From the NCBI GenBank assembly GCA_014898425.1, contig RCSZ01000004.1, forward strand, positions 2,542,001-2,606,000: 64,000 nt of DNA. Direction: 5' to 3'. The notes beneath the pieces were generated by a model that had not been told where the DNA came from, ran no database searches, and saw only the letters and a list, made by a program, of their open reading frames with translations. Below are positions 24,058-38,029 of this stretch, piece by piece. The stretch's first letter is position 1; each line of letters starts with the position of its first letter. This stretch comes from Botryotinia globosa. Taxonomy: Eukaryota > Ascomycota > Leotiomycetes > Helotiales > Sclerotiniaceae. The position numbers and the translations under genes are program-made.

Positions 24058-26556
24058 TTACCATTCAAGCGGTTCCTTAATTTCCTCTCCCCGATTGGTT
24101 CTAGGTACCGGCTTTGGTTTGACCGCCAACTTTCCATTCTTTCCTCTCTTCAAATATCCACTCCCATCTAACCATGGTGTCTCCTTTGTCATCTTCTTCT
24201 CAAAATTCGAAATCTTATCTTCCATTTGAAGAGTCAATCCAATATCATCCAATCCATTGACTAAACAATGCTTTCTGAATTCTTCCACTTCAAAGCTACA
24301 GATTTTCTTTCCAGATTCATCGTTGATAACTTGATTTGGAAGATCAATTTCAATTTCCTTGCCTGCATATGCTTCTGCGGCAATGGCATCGAGATCGGCT
24401 TTGTTGGTGATTGGGATTGGGAGCATACCATTCTTGAAAGTGTTGTTGAAGAAGATATCAGCGAAAGATGGGGCAATGATACATTTGATACCGAAATCAA
24501 GAAGAGCCCATGGAGCGTGCTCACGAGAACTTCCACATCCGAAATTTGGTCCAGTGACAACGAGAACCTTGGCCTTTCTGTATGGTTCTTGGTTAAGAAC
24601 GAATTCGGGCTTCTCACTTCCATCTTCGTTGAAACGGAGAGCATAGAAAAGAGCAGATCCAAGACCAGTCCTCTTGATAGTCTTCAAGAATTGTTTAGGA
24701 ATGATAGCGTCGGTATCGGCATTGGCTCTGTCTAATGGTGCTGCAATTCCCTTGTAAATTTCGAATTTTGGAAGACCAGCGGAAGAGTGTGCAGCGGTGG
24801 TGTTTGTGTGTGGAGAGTTATCTTCTGGTTGATCACCAATAACTTCTCGCTCTTCATCATCAGTCTCGACATGTTCATCAACATGTGCCTTGCCTTGATA
24901 GCTAGTTGGTGATACCTTCTTTGGTGCTGAATCGGCTCCCTGGGAGAATTTTCTCACATCTGTAAGCTTACCAACAATAGCGGAAGCTGCTGCTGAAGCT
25001 GGCGATACCAAATGAGTACGACTTCCAGCTCCTTGGCGACCTTCGAAATTCCTGTTACTGGTACTAGCACATCTTTCCTTTGGTGCCAAGATATCAGGGT
25101 TCATTCCGAGACACATACTGCAACCAGCTTCTCTCCATTCGAAACCAGCATCCATGAAAATCTTATCAAGACCTTCATCTTCTGCCATACTCTTGACAAG
25201 ACCGGAACCTGGAACGACCATTGCTCGCTTGATGTTGTCAGCAATCTTTTTTCCCTTGACAATGCCAGCTGCAGCTCGGAGATCCTCAATTCTGGCATTT
25301 GTACAAGAACCAATGAAAACCTTGTCCAAAACAATCTCTTCCATTGGAGTTCCGGCACTAAGTCCCATATATTCCAACATCTTAATAGCATTCTCCTTCT
25401 TTCCCTTGTCGGTGTAAGATTCTGGGTCTGGAACTGAACCAGTGATTGGAACGACATCTTCAGGGCTGGTACCCCAAGTGACGGTTGGAGCAACATCCTT
25501 TGCATCAATGAAGACATCAATATCGTACTTGGCGTTTTCGTCGGATTGTAAACTCTTCCAGTATTTTGTAGCTCTCTCCCACTCCTCAGAACCATACTTT
25601 GGAGCAAGTGGTCTATCCTTGAGATATTCAAATGTGGTCTCATCTGGGGCAATCATACCAGCTCTGGCACCACCCTCGATAGACATGTTACAGATCGACA
25701 TTCTGCCTTCCATACTCAAGCTTCGAATCACCGAACCACAAAACTCAATGACGGCACCAGTTCCACCAGCCGTACCAATTCTTCCAATCGCATGTAAGAC
25801 GACATCCTTTGCTGTGACACCTGGTGCAAGTTCACCATCGATTTGAATTCTCATATTCTTGCTTCGCTTGGTAATTAACGTTTGTGTCGCAAGCACATGC
25901 TCCACTTCACTCGTACCAATTCCGAAAGCCAAAGATCCAAAGGCACCATGTGTGGAAGTGTGACTGTCACCACAAACGACCGTGGTACCCGGAAGCGTGA
26001 AACCTTGTTCGGGACCAATGATGTGCACAATACCCTGACGCTTATCACCGAGACCAAAGTATGTGATTCCAAAATCCTTGACGTTATCTTCGAGCGTCAT
26101 ACATTGAAGTCTAGAATCTTCTTCCTCGACGAAAGTTTCGATGTTTTTAAGGGATTTCCGGGAACTGGTTGGAACGTTCTGAGAGAAATGTTAGATTTGT
26201 AATGTAATGGATTGGATAGACGCAAACTTACATGATCAGTTGTAGCAAGAGTACAATCTGGTCTTCTAACTTTTCTACCGGCATTTTTTAAACCCTCGAA
26301 AGCTTGCTGTAAAAGTTGGTTAGGAATTTGACCGTATGATAACGTACCCAAGGGAACATACCGGTGAAGTAACTTCATGTACCAAATGTCTATCTATAAC
26401 ACGAATCAGTATTTGAATCCCCAATTCATCCCCAATTCCTTCCCAAATCCACATACCGATGTAAAGTAAGATGGTACCATCCATTCTCTCATCTACGATA
26501 TGGTCTTGGAGAACCTTATCGTAGAGAGTTTGAGGTCTCCCTTCGGCAGTAGGCAT
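24058..26556 (-). CDS. LEU1: 3-isopropylmalate dehydratase (leucine biosynthesis)
   Basis: Five exons (26556-26457, 26393-26362, 26306-26232, 26178-24058) are needed if counted with the short ones: four coding blocks of 100, 32, 75 and 2121 bp, giving 775 residues. The introns are 63, 55 and 53 bp and all lie in the first 70 codons. The enzyme isomerises 2-isopropylmalate to 3-isopropylmalate in leucine synthesis. The large-subunit part has [12 protein letters not shown] and the 4Fe-4S cysteines in [12 protein letters not shown] and [12 protein letters not shown] linker rich in Asp/Glu/Ser joins it to the small-subunit swivel domain with [17 protein letters not shown]. Fused large and small subunits in one chain are normal for fungi. 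A Gcn4/CpcA-type TGACTCA lies about 0.6 kb upstream. It is cytosolic in yeast. (Correction for reading: four coding exons, three introns.). Confidence 0.97.
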
Positions 26557-27894
26557 ATTGGCGACTTGAGATGAAAATCACAAGACAAACGTTTCCTTCT
26601 AGTCTCGTATCTCTTTCTTTCCTCTGGGGATTGATTGACTTGGTGTTGGTGTTGGTGTTGGTGTTGAATTCAAAAAAAGAACCAATTCTCAAAACTCCTC
26701 GGACAGAAAACTTTTATTAATGAAACGAAAAGAATTTCAGAGAAGAATTTACAATGGTAGTAGAAGTAGTAGGTAAGTAAGTGAGTAAGTAATTCAAAGA
26801 ATAACTTTCCAGGGCCAGGGAGTGCGGGGTGGATATTACTTTATGATGCTCTTCCTCTAGAATAAACTCAAAGACCAAGGGTGCCGATATCGGGGGTAGC
26901 TTCAACTTGATCTCCGGTCGGTGCAGATCCGGTGGCCAATAAGCTAAAAGGTATTACCTTTTCTGCCACTTTCTTGTCCTCTGTCATTCTCATGTAATGA
27001 TATATTGACCAATTGGATGAGATATATTGATGACTAATGAAATCTTCCTATTCCCCACAAAGGCCCCTCACTGTCGCTCACTCTCCAAGGCGGTGAGGCT
27101 TGTTTTTATACTGTACATCCATCGTATCCATATGTATGGTAACCCAACCCAATGAAATGAAATGACTCAATGAAAGTCGTCGCGAAAGCGGAAGGGTTTG
27201 AGTCGTCGAGACTCCAGTATCGGAATGTTTGACTGCTACGCATTGTCAAATAGCTGGAGATTATCGACATCTCAAAATCCTATTTCAGTGCCTATCTATA
27301 CATATTACCTAATACCTACCTAGTACATACATACTGTAATTACCCATCTCGCTTTCCATCGGCCCCGAGCCCCTACAAACAACCCCGCAAAACGAAATCC
27401 AAAATCCAAAATCCAAAATCCAACATCGCTGCGACCTCGCATCTATTTTCTACCGCTAATACCACAATCACTACCATCTCATATATACTCACTCAATCAA
27501 ATCAATTAAATTAAATCCCCCCTCCCTTTCAATTTCGATTTCAGGACCGAAGTAGGATATTTTAACAGTATCATAATCTTACAATGACTACAGTAGGTAC
27601 CTAGGTCGCTAGCTAGCGTTTCATTTATCTTAGCGAGTTACTCACCTCTAACATCTCGTACCTAACTAACACACATAAAGACTTCCATGAATGAATGTAT
27701 TACATCGTATCATTACTTTTCTTTCCCCAACTCCCACAATCTAGCAAATTTCATATCCTCAGATATCATCGAAAGCGAAATTATGCTGTGTGAACTCCTA
27801 AAAGATCTTTTCCCCCCTTCCCTTTCCATAGAAACCCCACATCAACCCATATGAAAAAATCATCCCCGATATCTTCATCCCACAATCATACCTT
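26557..27894. promoter_or_regulatory. LEU1 promoter / PMS1 3' region
   Basis: About 1.3 kb upstream of LEU1 and downstream of PMS1, both on the minus strand. It holds a TGACTCA element, a CCAAT box (near 26935), a GTTGGT run (near 26641-26664), an AATCCAAA triplet (near 27397-27420) and an ACCTAGGT palindrome at 27599-27606. No gene is seen. Confidence 0.55.
27163..27169. promoter_or_regulatory. Gcn4/CpcA-type TGACTCA site
   Basis: An exact palindromic TGACTCA lies about 607 bp upstream of the LEU1 start codon. This is the general amino-acid control element bound by Gcn4/CpcA-type bZIP proteins. Its use here is inferred from sequence and from the leucine pathway gene downstream. Confidence 0.5.
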
Positions 27895-30800
27895 CTACTC
27901 CAACCCCCTCTTCATCCTCACATACCCACCCCAATCTGTCTTCCTTTCTCCCTCCAAATCCTCCTTCCACCCTTCCCCATTCCCATCCCACAAGCCCAAT
28001 CCACAAAGATGTCTCATAGTAGGTCTCCCATGTGGACAATTCCACGGCTGTTCAATCTCTCCCATATGCCTGACCACCTTTTCCATTTGTCCCTTTGTCA
28101 ATGATTTCCCAATCATAATACTACTCCTACAAGCCCTCATCGCGAACATCCTTCTAACTTTACTCGGCCTTACCATTCCGGCTCTACCACCGCTTTCCGC
28201 CAATAGTGCAATTAATTCCTCAAGATCATTGATTGAGAAAGTTGTTTCCCTCGAAACGGGAAGAGAGACGAGTTGACATCTTCCCCCTACGTCTTGGGAT
28301 GATTGATCGATGGTCAAAATAAATCCATTTTGTTCCAGAATATCAAGGTTTTCAGCTACAATTTCTTCCTCCAGTGCTGTGAGAGAAAGTGTTTTGGGGT
28401 AAACTAATCTTTGCGATTGTACTATTGTAGTAGCTTGCAATCGTTCAAAATTGTACTTTTCGTCTGATGAATGTTGATCGATAATGAAGACATTATCTGC
28501 CGTTTGTATCCCACCCTTTTCGGTTCCCAACTCAGGGGCTTTCAATGCGAGAATAAAGCCGAGATTGAATTGACCGATAATTTTCATCTTAGCGAAATCA
28601 CTCTTGGAGATTGTGAGGGAGAGCCGCTCTTCGGCACCGTCAGAATCGAGAGCTTCGTCTTGAGAAAGGGAAGCAATTTGATTTGCGTACAAAGAAAGTG
28701 CATCTTGCAAAGATTCAAACTTTTGACTTATGTCAAGAACAGTAGTGTCAACAGTCTGTGTCAGGTTCAACGTGGATTCCTTCCTCTTCGCGCCACCTTT
28801 GACAAGTAATTTTGCACGAGAAATATTTTCTTGGGACGGTAGCGCAGCCGTTCTTTCAACCTCCTCAATCATCTCTTGGACTTTGGCTTCTTCGCGAACC
28901 TTTTTCTCCTTCTCGTCCAAGTACTCTCCGTCTTCCTCCTCTTCATCTGCAGTGTCTTCTGGAGGAGCTTCCGATGATATAGGAGCGTCCTCATTTACCG
29001 GAGAAGCTATTGATGAATTTTCTTCGGCATCTGCATCAGAAGCGCTCGAGGAACCAGGTGCAGCTGTCTCTAACGTAGACTCTGGCTCTTCTATATCGAT
29101 CATATCTGTACCATCGCTAGTTTCTGACGTTTGAGTCCCAGGTGCACCGAATCGTTGGAGAAGCCGTTTCCCAAAAGATGGCATAGGTAAACTCCGCTGA
29201 AGCTTCCCACTTTCACGCAGGGAAGCAGAATTACTATCAATTTTCAATCTTTTAGGGGGAGGTGTTCCAATAGAGCTCGTCACAGTATGTTCACCTATCG
29301 TTATTGTAGCCATCTCTTGTTGGGAACGCTGTGGTCTGCTACTTTCGAGCGAGCTCAGCACTCCTGGAGTAGACATCGGGGATGGCGATATAAGTTGAGG
29401 AACGGCGGGTTCTGACTGAGATGGATTGGGCAGATCTTCAGCGCCTTCCAACGCCTTTGACCCTTCTCTCGAGACGCTAGCCTCAGCCATCCGGTCATTG
29501 AAATCAGTAACGTGTCGAGGGGGTCTATAAGTGGGCGCAGGTTGAGAATCTTGAGCAGTCGCAATCGAGCTTTCAGGGCTTACAAGATCATCTTCAGCCT
29601 CCTCAACCCGAACAGCTTCCCTGCCAAACTTGGATATCAATCTTTGCTTTTCCTTCGACAGACCTTGGTTAACATCTTGTATAGCATTCGGAGGTGCAGG
29701 TCGTTGATCACTCCGTTCCTCAGACTTGCGACCGACCCAATTTGATATCAAACTTATATCTGCGCCATCTCGCGACGATGAGTTTCGTGATATAGAAGAA
29801 CGTTTTGCTTTTGAATTAGACTGCACATGAGAATCCTGGCTAGCTGTGCTTTGAGCGTTACTAGATCGTCTAGAGTCCGAGATTGCGCCCGAAGCTTGCT
29901 CTTCCTCTTCGTCTTCATCTTCTCCTGCATCATCCTCCTCCTCGGCAGATTGCGGGGATATTTGCGGACGCTTTTGCAAACTTTTAGATGCACTAGCAGC
30001 CTCTCGATTAATGGTCAATTGTTTATATTGCGGTTGTTTCTGTGCTGACAACTGAGACACTGGTATCGTATGATCCTGACCTTCAAATAGTCCAGCAAGA
30101 GCCGTCTTAAGGTTCTCCAACATACGACTCTGATCATGTAGTAAAATAGTACGTTTGTCAGGGCTAACATTGACATCATACAAATGAGTGTCTAATTCAA
30201 TATTAGCAAATATGAATGGGGACTGAGTGCTTCCCCATCCATTATATGATTTATAGACCTCGTTGAAAGCTTTTGCCACTTGAGGAAGTCCACACGGTCT
30301 CGAATTTACGAAAAACATTTGCCTGTCAGGGGTTTGACGTCCTTCTCCCGTAGCTGGACGCGAAATGTGACCAATAATTCGGATGCCTTTGGTGTCACCA
30401 TCAATTTGTGTACTCCGTTTCTGACTGGAGCCACTCGTATGCTCTAACTCCAGACGTAAATCCATTGGTATTAATTGGGTAAGAGTCTTCGCACCAAAAA
30501 CATTAACAATATTCTCTCTAGTAGTAGGATTTCCTTTTGTAGAAAAGATTGTTGTCTTTTTTCCCTTAGCTGCCTGTTGCGAGACTGTAAATTTGATACC
30601 CGTCTGTATACAGGCATACTGTCCCAGAACACCTGTAACTTTACTCCATTCTCGTTTTACATTCTTCTCAAGCTCTCGTCTCCTCACTGGCAGATTATTG
30701 AATAGGTTCTCTACTATCACTGTAGTTCCCTTCTGCGCCGCCACAACGGATGTGCCTTTTAACTTCCCTGAGATCTCGAATTCGAGCTTCGTACCTTTCG

Positions 30801-31283
30801 GGGCACTTTCTGGCATGCATGTAATGACGCAGAAATTTGAGAGCGCACATAGTGAAGATAAGGCTTCGCCACGGAATCCAAATGTTTGAAGAGTCGTAAG
30901 GTCGTTGTATGTGGTCAATTTCGAGGTATAATGTTTGAGTGCTAGGGTATCATAATTGTGCGGAGAAATTCCACCACCATTGTCTTGTACCTCAATTGCT
31001 TCGAGTCCTTGATTTTTAAATCGCACATCTATTTATTCTTTAGCAAGTGAAATCTAAAGAGTACAGATATGGATATGATATGTACTTACCGATACTCGTT
31101 GCTCCAGCATCCAGACTGTTCTCCACCAGTTCTTTCACCACCGAACATAAATCGACAATTACTTGGCCAGACTGGATCTGATGGATCTGTAGATTTGCAA
31201 ATCATTAGTACGTCCTATATAGTAAACTGCAGTCCTAGAGATATTCTCACCGTCCGGCCTTCAATGGGTTTTATAGTAGCCAT
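27895..31283 (-). CDS. PMS1: DNA mismatch repair protein Pms1 (MutL homologue)
   Basis: Three exons (31283-31251, 31186-31090, 31028-27895) give 1087 residues. The introns are 64 and 61 bp; the first exon encodes only 11 residues. The N-terminal ATPase has [20 protein letters not shown] and [10 protein letters not shown], the GHKL motifs of MutL. A long acidic, Ser-rich linker (about 390-800) connects to the C-terminal dimerisation and endonuclease domain. This has [22 protein letters not shown] and CPHGRP, the metal-binding motifs of eukaryotic MutL-alpha endonucleases. The usual DQHA is DQHS here, while the acidic metal ligands are kept. The protein acts with Mlh1 in nuclear mismatch repair. 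The size is larger than yeast Pms1 (about 870) because of the linker. Confidence 0.96.
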
Positions 31284-32769
31284 GTCATTTTTCTTTGGTT
31301 GTTGAACGCGATTGACCTTGGGAAGACGCGCCTGAAGGTGCACGACTTTAAAGTGGTTCGTTTTCGCGTCATAAATGTCACTTCGACTTCAATGTGATGA
31401 ATGGTAATACAAATTTTACTATCTATTTTATCATTTGAATGGATCTAGAAGTAAAATACTACATGTTCGAAAAGAAGGAGCGCTGGTCAATTGAACTATC
31501 AGATGGGAAACTAGATATAGCGACTACAATTGCTAACACAGGGTATTCGGGGTCTGTACTCTCTTCCTTGAACCTAAGAAATGTCGCGGGGTCAGATCAT
31601 CGAAGCACGTTAGAGCAAGTACTATGAGATTTGTTACAGCTCCCCTCTTTTGTTCAAGGCACAAATATCGACTTGAGCCAATTCCCATACCATAAATACA
31701 GTTTAGTAAGTCTACTGCACTTTGGAAGCTCGCCAATTGATACAAGCTAGATTCCAGTTTGACCAATAAAGGTTATATATAATATGTACTAGGTATCTGC
31801 TTACATTAGGTTATACACATCACGATCGTTAGCTAATGATTTCGTGGCAATCCTTCACCGCTTTCGTCGATCACGGGGCCCATTCATCGATATCGGGAGA
31901 AAAGGAGATAACAGATAGAGAGATAACATGGTGGAGAGATAGGCTCGATAGATAGGAGATTTTTTCAATATTTGCATCTTATCACATCACATCATCATGT
32001 CATGAGAAAGGTAGAACAAACGGGAGTCTTCAGAACCATGAACTTTTGTTTTGCTCTCGAAACGCAATCATCTTTTCGGCAAAGGCTAAACTATATCACA
32101 ACGCTGCCATCCGCTTGCCATTCGAATATCTGACCGGCATTCGTTGCAAAAAGGGAAGCGATAGTGCATAAACATGCATGGACAGCACGAGCTTTTATTT
32201 TTGCGTCGTGCATGAGCAGAAGGGGGAGGAAAACCTGGCGAGAAAGAACAAAACTTCATATCTACTCCTAACTCTCCATTGAAACTCATAGCTTAGAGTT
32301 CCTCCTTTCTTCGACAGCGTTGCCATTCGTGAAGTATACGACAGGCTTCATGTCTAAAACTGGTGTCGTAAATTGCAATAGTTAAAGATGTCGAAAGCGA
32401 AAGATGGGTGGCTTATTATTTTGACATTAAAGTGGTGACGCGACCATCCATGCGTCTACCCGAATAATTTTTTTGATGTGATGAGGATCCTAACATGACA
32501 TGGAAAAGAAACGCAAGAAAGGAAGCGCATATTTTAGTAGTAGTACAATCCATCAATGTGGGTGGAGACTGGAGTACCAGTAGCAGTTTGATGTGAAGAG
32601 AATGCAAACAAATTTCCATTGGGATCAATGTACTGCACGAGAGTAGAGGAAAGGGTTCGTTATGTGGTATCATCCATTGACAAGAAGCAAAAAAAAAACG
32701 CCACACGCCAATCTTGATATTTTCATGAATCGCATAAGATCAATGAAAGGTGGTGGTGATTTTGCTGAA
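31284..32769. other. Intergenic region upstream of PMS1
   Basis: About 1.5 kb. The only frames are under 100 codons and look random. The PMS1 promoter should lie at the left end and the 3' region of the GATA gene at the right end. No repeats stand out. Confidence 0.45.
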
Positions 32770-34754
32770 CTATGAAGTGACTGATTGTGGAGTTGACGAC
32801 TCGCTGTCCCCAACCATATCTGCAACACGCATTTTCTTAGCGCGAGGTGCCCCGTCACGCAGTTCGTTGAGTTCACGTTCAACATCATCCAGGCGACGCT
32901 TCAATTGATTTTCTCGACGTTGAGATTCCTCAAGTCGATTCATTAAATTATGCTCCGACTCTCTAAGCATCGCCACTCCTTGATTCGCATTGGCTTCATC
33001 CTGTTCAAGTTGGGTGACTCGACCACGAAAGAGTTCGTTTATAACCTCCAGCTCGTTGACGCGAGTTTTCAAAGATGAATTCTGGGCGATAAGCTGCTCG
33101 TATGTCTGAGGCACTTCAAGACCATGCGGACCATTCATAGATGGGGACGTAGACCTTATATCGCCAGGAGAAGGTTGTCGGATGTGCATAGGCGGAAGAG
33201 ACGGGGAATGGTTGTAATGATGTTCTTCCAAGCCATTTCCGTTGAATGGGGGTAAATGATTACCATACATCGAAGGAGTCGCAGTTCTGGAGATGGGAGA
33301 ATTCGATCCATCTGAGTGACCATTGGCAGACTTTCCTGATGCTCTTCTATGTCCAAGTGAACCTGGCGGTGGTGTGCCAGCTTGCGATCGCGCTTGGTCA
33401 AGACCATTAGCTTCGTATAGAGTCTGCGACAGAACGCGTTAGTCATGGTGCCACTTCTGCAAAATCATTCATGATAGAATAAATAAATACCTTTTTCTTT
33501 GCACCTTGAGCAGTACCTGAACTCTTAACGCGATTTCGACTCTTGATAACATCTGTCTTGAGGCTTATCGGCCGAGGTCGCCCGTGCAATTTCAGGAAGA
33601 GACCACAAGCATTGCATAATACGGAACCTATTTCGTCTCTTCGCCATAAAGGAGTCGTTGAAGTCTGACAATTCTGACAGGTAGGCTGTTGGGTTTCGCG
33701 ATCATTGTTAGCCATTGTAGCCATAATTGCGGTATTGATAGTATGATAATTTGCAAAATCGCTATCGTTATCGGAGATTGGGAAGGAACGAAAATTCTCG
33801 CAGATTGCTATTGCTGATATCGCTTGAAGTATGAAGTAGTGGGATGAATTGAGTAGGCACGGACGGAAAATCCCGAGTACGGTTGATCATAAAAGACTCA
33901 AATGACAAGGGATGACCGATAAAGAAAAGGTGACCGTATAATACTTATCGGCACATTAATCCCTAAGGATTGGTAGGATAGGAGGGACAGGAAGAAGAAT
34001 GCGAATTAGGAAAGGAAGAAAACGGAAAAGGTAAATAAACCTGTTACATGGAGATCAGATCACCAGAATCAGAGAGACATTGTAGAATGTGCCCGGCGAT
34101 TTTCTGAACAATGACCAAATAAAGAGTAGAACGGGAGTTTGATACAAATAGACGACACGACGTATAGTGGCATAAAGAGGGAGGTGAAAAGAGAGAATGT
34201 ACAACATACTGGTGAATTGTTGTGCCCTCCTCCGGATGTAGCAGATGGCGATGATGTCGCATACCCCATATTTACATTTTGTCCAACATTGAATGCTCTA
34301 TATTGTGCTAAATTAGCTTTTGAACCATGCTTTAGTATGCTGTACATGATAGAATTCAATTAGATGAAACTATAGCTCTCTTATCCATGAAAGCTTCGAG
34401 GAATCCCCATATCGATTCAAATATCTTCGAGAATGGATTGTCTTTGTTCATTCTATAAGAAACAAGAAGCATTGGACTCAAAACTTTCATCTCAATTGAA
34501 TTGAAACCCTTCCATCATCCGAGACAAGAGTAACATCAACCTATATTTTCCTCCGCAATTGAAACGTACCTCAATTGTGGTGAACTTGTGCCTGAAGCTA
34601 ATGAAGCCAGTGCTGATAGGCCAGGTAGTTGCGGCAGTGATGCGCTATGGTGTAGAGACGAGTTCACTGTCGAGGTCGAAGATGGTCGAGAAATTGGATC
34701 CATGGGCGGCATGATTGGCAATGATTGCCTCCCATCACTTATTGAGGGCGACAT
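32770..34754 (-). CDS. areB: AreB-like GATA transcription factor
   Basis: The secure part is two exons, 33724-33491 and 33423-32770, joined by a 67-bp intron. They hold one GATA zinc finger with C-x2-C-x17-C-x2-C ([27 protein letters not shown]) and, about 110-190 residues later, a long coiled coil. This pairing is typical of AreB/Gzf3/Dal80-type GATA factors that repress or modulate nitrogen-regulated genes and dimerise through the coil. Upstream in-frame sequence suggests more N-terminal exons: 34754-34570, 34339-34210, and an extension of the GATA exon to about 33796. These need introns of about 230 and 413 bp with partly weak signals, so the true start is unsettled; an ATG at 33724 would give a 295-residue form. 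Alternative promoters are known for AreB in other fungi and could explain the layout. Confidence 0.78.
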
Positions 34755-36908
34755 TCGGAATGGAGGCAGATCTCGACTTGAGTCTCCTGAAGAAGGCCGC
34801 AGATGAATATCGAGGGGCGATGCCCGATAAATGGGAGCGAGTGTAGAAGCCGTGATTGCGGTTTGGGGGGGTTTGTTATTAAATCACGTCCGAAATAGAA
34901 CGCGAGGTATGTAGATGTATTAAGGTTGAAATCGACTGTTCCTTAACTTTTGTATTTCTCCAAATGTCTATGTCGAAGATAGCAGAGATGGTTCGAATTG
35001 TAACTAAAAGCAGGGCGACTACGCTGACACTAGTAGCTAGAATGAAATTATTCTTCGAGAATGGCAGGCAAGTAAGTGAATGAAGCACGAGACTTTTCGG
35101 TTGACCCAAACGAATGACGCTGATATTCAAACTTTTAAAAGGGATTGATTGGAATTTTGGGTATATAAGAACGATGAATGAAGAGACAGTAAATGATGTT
35201 ACAATACAAAGCATCAAATCAGAGTTGCAAAGGTTGAGAAAGAAGTTATTGAGGAAAAAGGAATGGCAGCTGGATCCTGGCCGCCCCTTATCCATTCGCG
35301 CTACCCTGCAATCGAAACAATCTATAAAAAGGATACTCCCGGACGCAAGGTGCCTGATAATGACATTATGACAAGCTCCAAAAATGTACAATTTTTACTA
35401 CGAGGAATGAGTTATCTACCTACCTAGGTACTCATCATTACTTTTGAAGTCAAAGAATGCATTTGAAATTGGGAGTACAATACGTAGGAGTTTCACATTG
35501 TTATGATTGAATTGAACCACTTCATCTCCTCGGAATCTCCTCTACTCTGTGCAAATCTCTAGGTAGTTACAGCATGGAGCACCTCAATCGATGCAGGCAA
35601 GATCGGGACATCTCACTAATAAAGCTGCTGCTAAGAAGCTATGGTAATGTGAAGTTGTACGATTCAGATAGATGGACTGACGAAAAAAAGCAACCTTCTA
35701 GAAGCAGTACGACAGAACGAGAATGAGTGGAAGCAATCATCCCTCAAAGTAAGCTTATCGTCTAGATTGAGTGTGACCTCTCTTGATCCTCTCATGCGAT
35801 CAATGCAAGCCCTAATTACCATAATCTATACATAACAGTTGGTATGCTAGGTCTAATTCGTCGGATTCGATCAAGCTATACGATATGATATGTAATGATA
35901 TGTATCCGGGTGGAGGGTATGAGGAGATGATCCACGACCATGGCGCTAAGGCGGCACAAGGGTTTGAGAGTTCCTGACGAACTGAGATACATAATTGAGT
36001 GGATCAGCTCAATCGGCACTCGATAAACAATCGAGACAATCTCAACAGTGTACAAGGAAATTAACAAGGCTGACCATTCAGAATCCTTGAAAGCGAGCCA
36101 TCGAGAACATCTTTAGTTTACCCCTGAGATCGAAATTTAAGATTACGCTCACTTCTGTACGGAGTAGGTTAGAAGGAAGCTCAAGGAAGGAAAGGATAAA
36201 AATAAAATGTGTCACGAGCCAGTTGGAAACAATAGATTAATCCTTTCCTGTCCTGATCATGTGTGTGCGTGTAAATAAAAACGTACGGATGGATGGATGG
36301 ATGGATGGACCTACTCTGAGATGCCCAGGCGTATATGGTTCCATTTACCCCGATAAGCTGATCAGCGTAAATCGATCAATGATATGCATAAATGATATAA
36401 ACTGGCATGAGCAGCATGAGCGGCATGAACGGCATAAACGGCATTAACGGGTAGGTGCCATTGAAATCCTACATAAGATGAGGGTCTTCAGCTGGTAAAG
36501 AGAGGGCCGAGTTGTGCTGAGTATAGGTATTAGGTACAGAGTAAAAACGCTTATGGATGACGAATTCGTGGAACACGATTTGATAACTTTAATCCTAATC
36601 GCCTCAATGACAAGCAATCTGTAAATCTGTCAATCTTGTCAATCAATCCTCCGCTTGAATATTCAGGGGTAAACGAAATATTCCGATGCAGCCGACCCAA
36701 GATTAGACCTCGTGATCAGAAGTCACGTGACTATTGCGTTGATGACACTTTCAGATGACCCTAGCTACAACCATGCAAGCTACTACGGAAACCTAGATCG
36801 AATGCAACGCCTCAAAAATATTCTTATTCTACCATAACTTTTTTTTGAGTAGGAATTTTAATTTTGAAAGCTTCACCAGTCAAGCACCCCTCACCATCAG
36901 CATTCACA
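34755..36908. promoter_or_regulatory. Divergent region, GATA factor to KRR1
   Basis: About 2.15 kb between divergent genes. The minus-strand frame of the GATA gene stays open to about 34880 without an upstream ATG. An ACCTAGGT palindrome lies at 35422-35429, a GGAT microsatellite at 36287-36309, and a 9-bp GGCATGAAC-like array at about 36403-36450. A 170-codon minus-strand frame at 34879-35391 has no recognisable domain and I do not call it. Confidence 0.5.
36403..36450. repeat. 9-bp degenerate tandem repeat
   Basis: Five or so imperfect units of the type GGCATGAAC, drifting at single positions from unit to unit. Confidence 0.7.

Positions 36909-38029
<1,121 letters not shown>

Noticed and set aside
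34879..35391. Minus-strand 170-codon frame
   Set aside because: No family resemblance; composition looks random; it lies in the divergent promoter region of the GATA and KRR1 genes.
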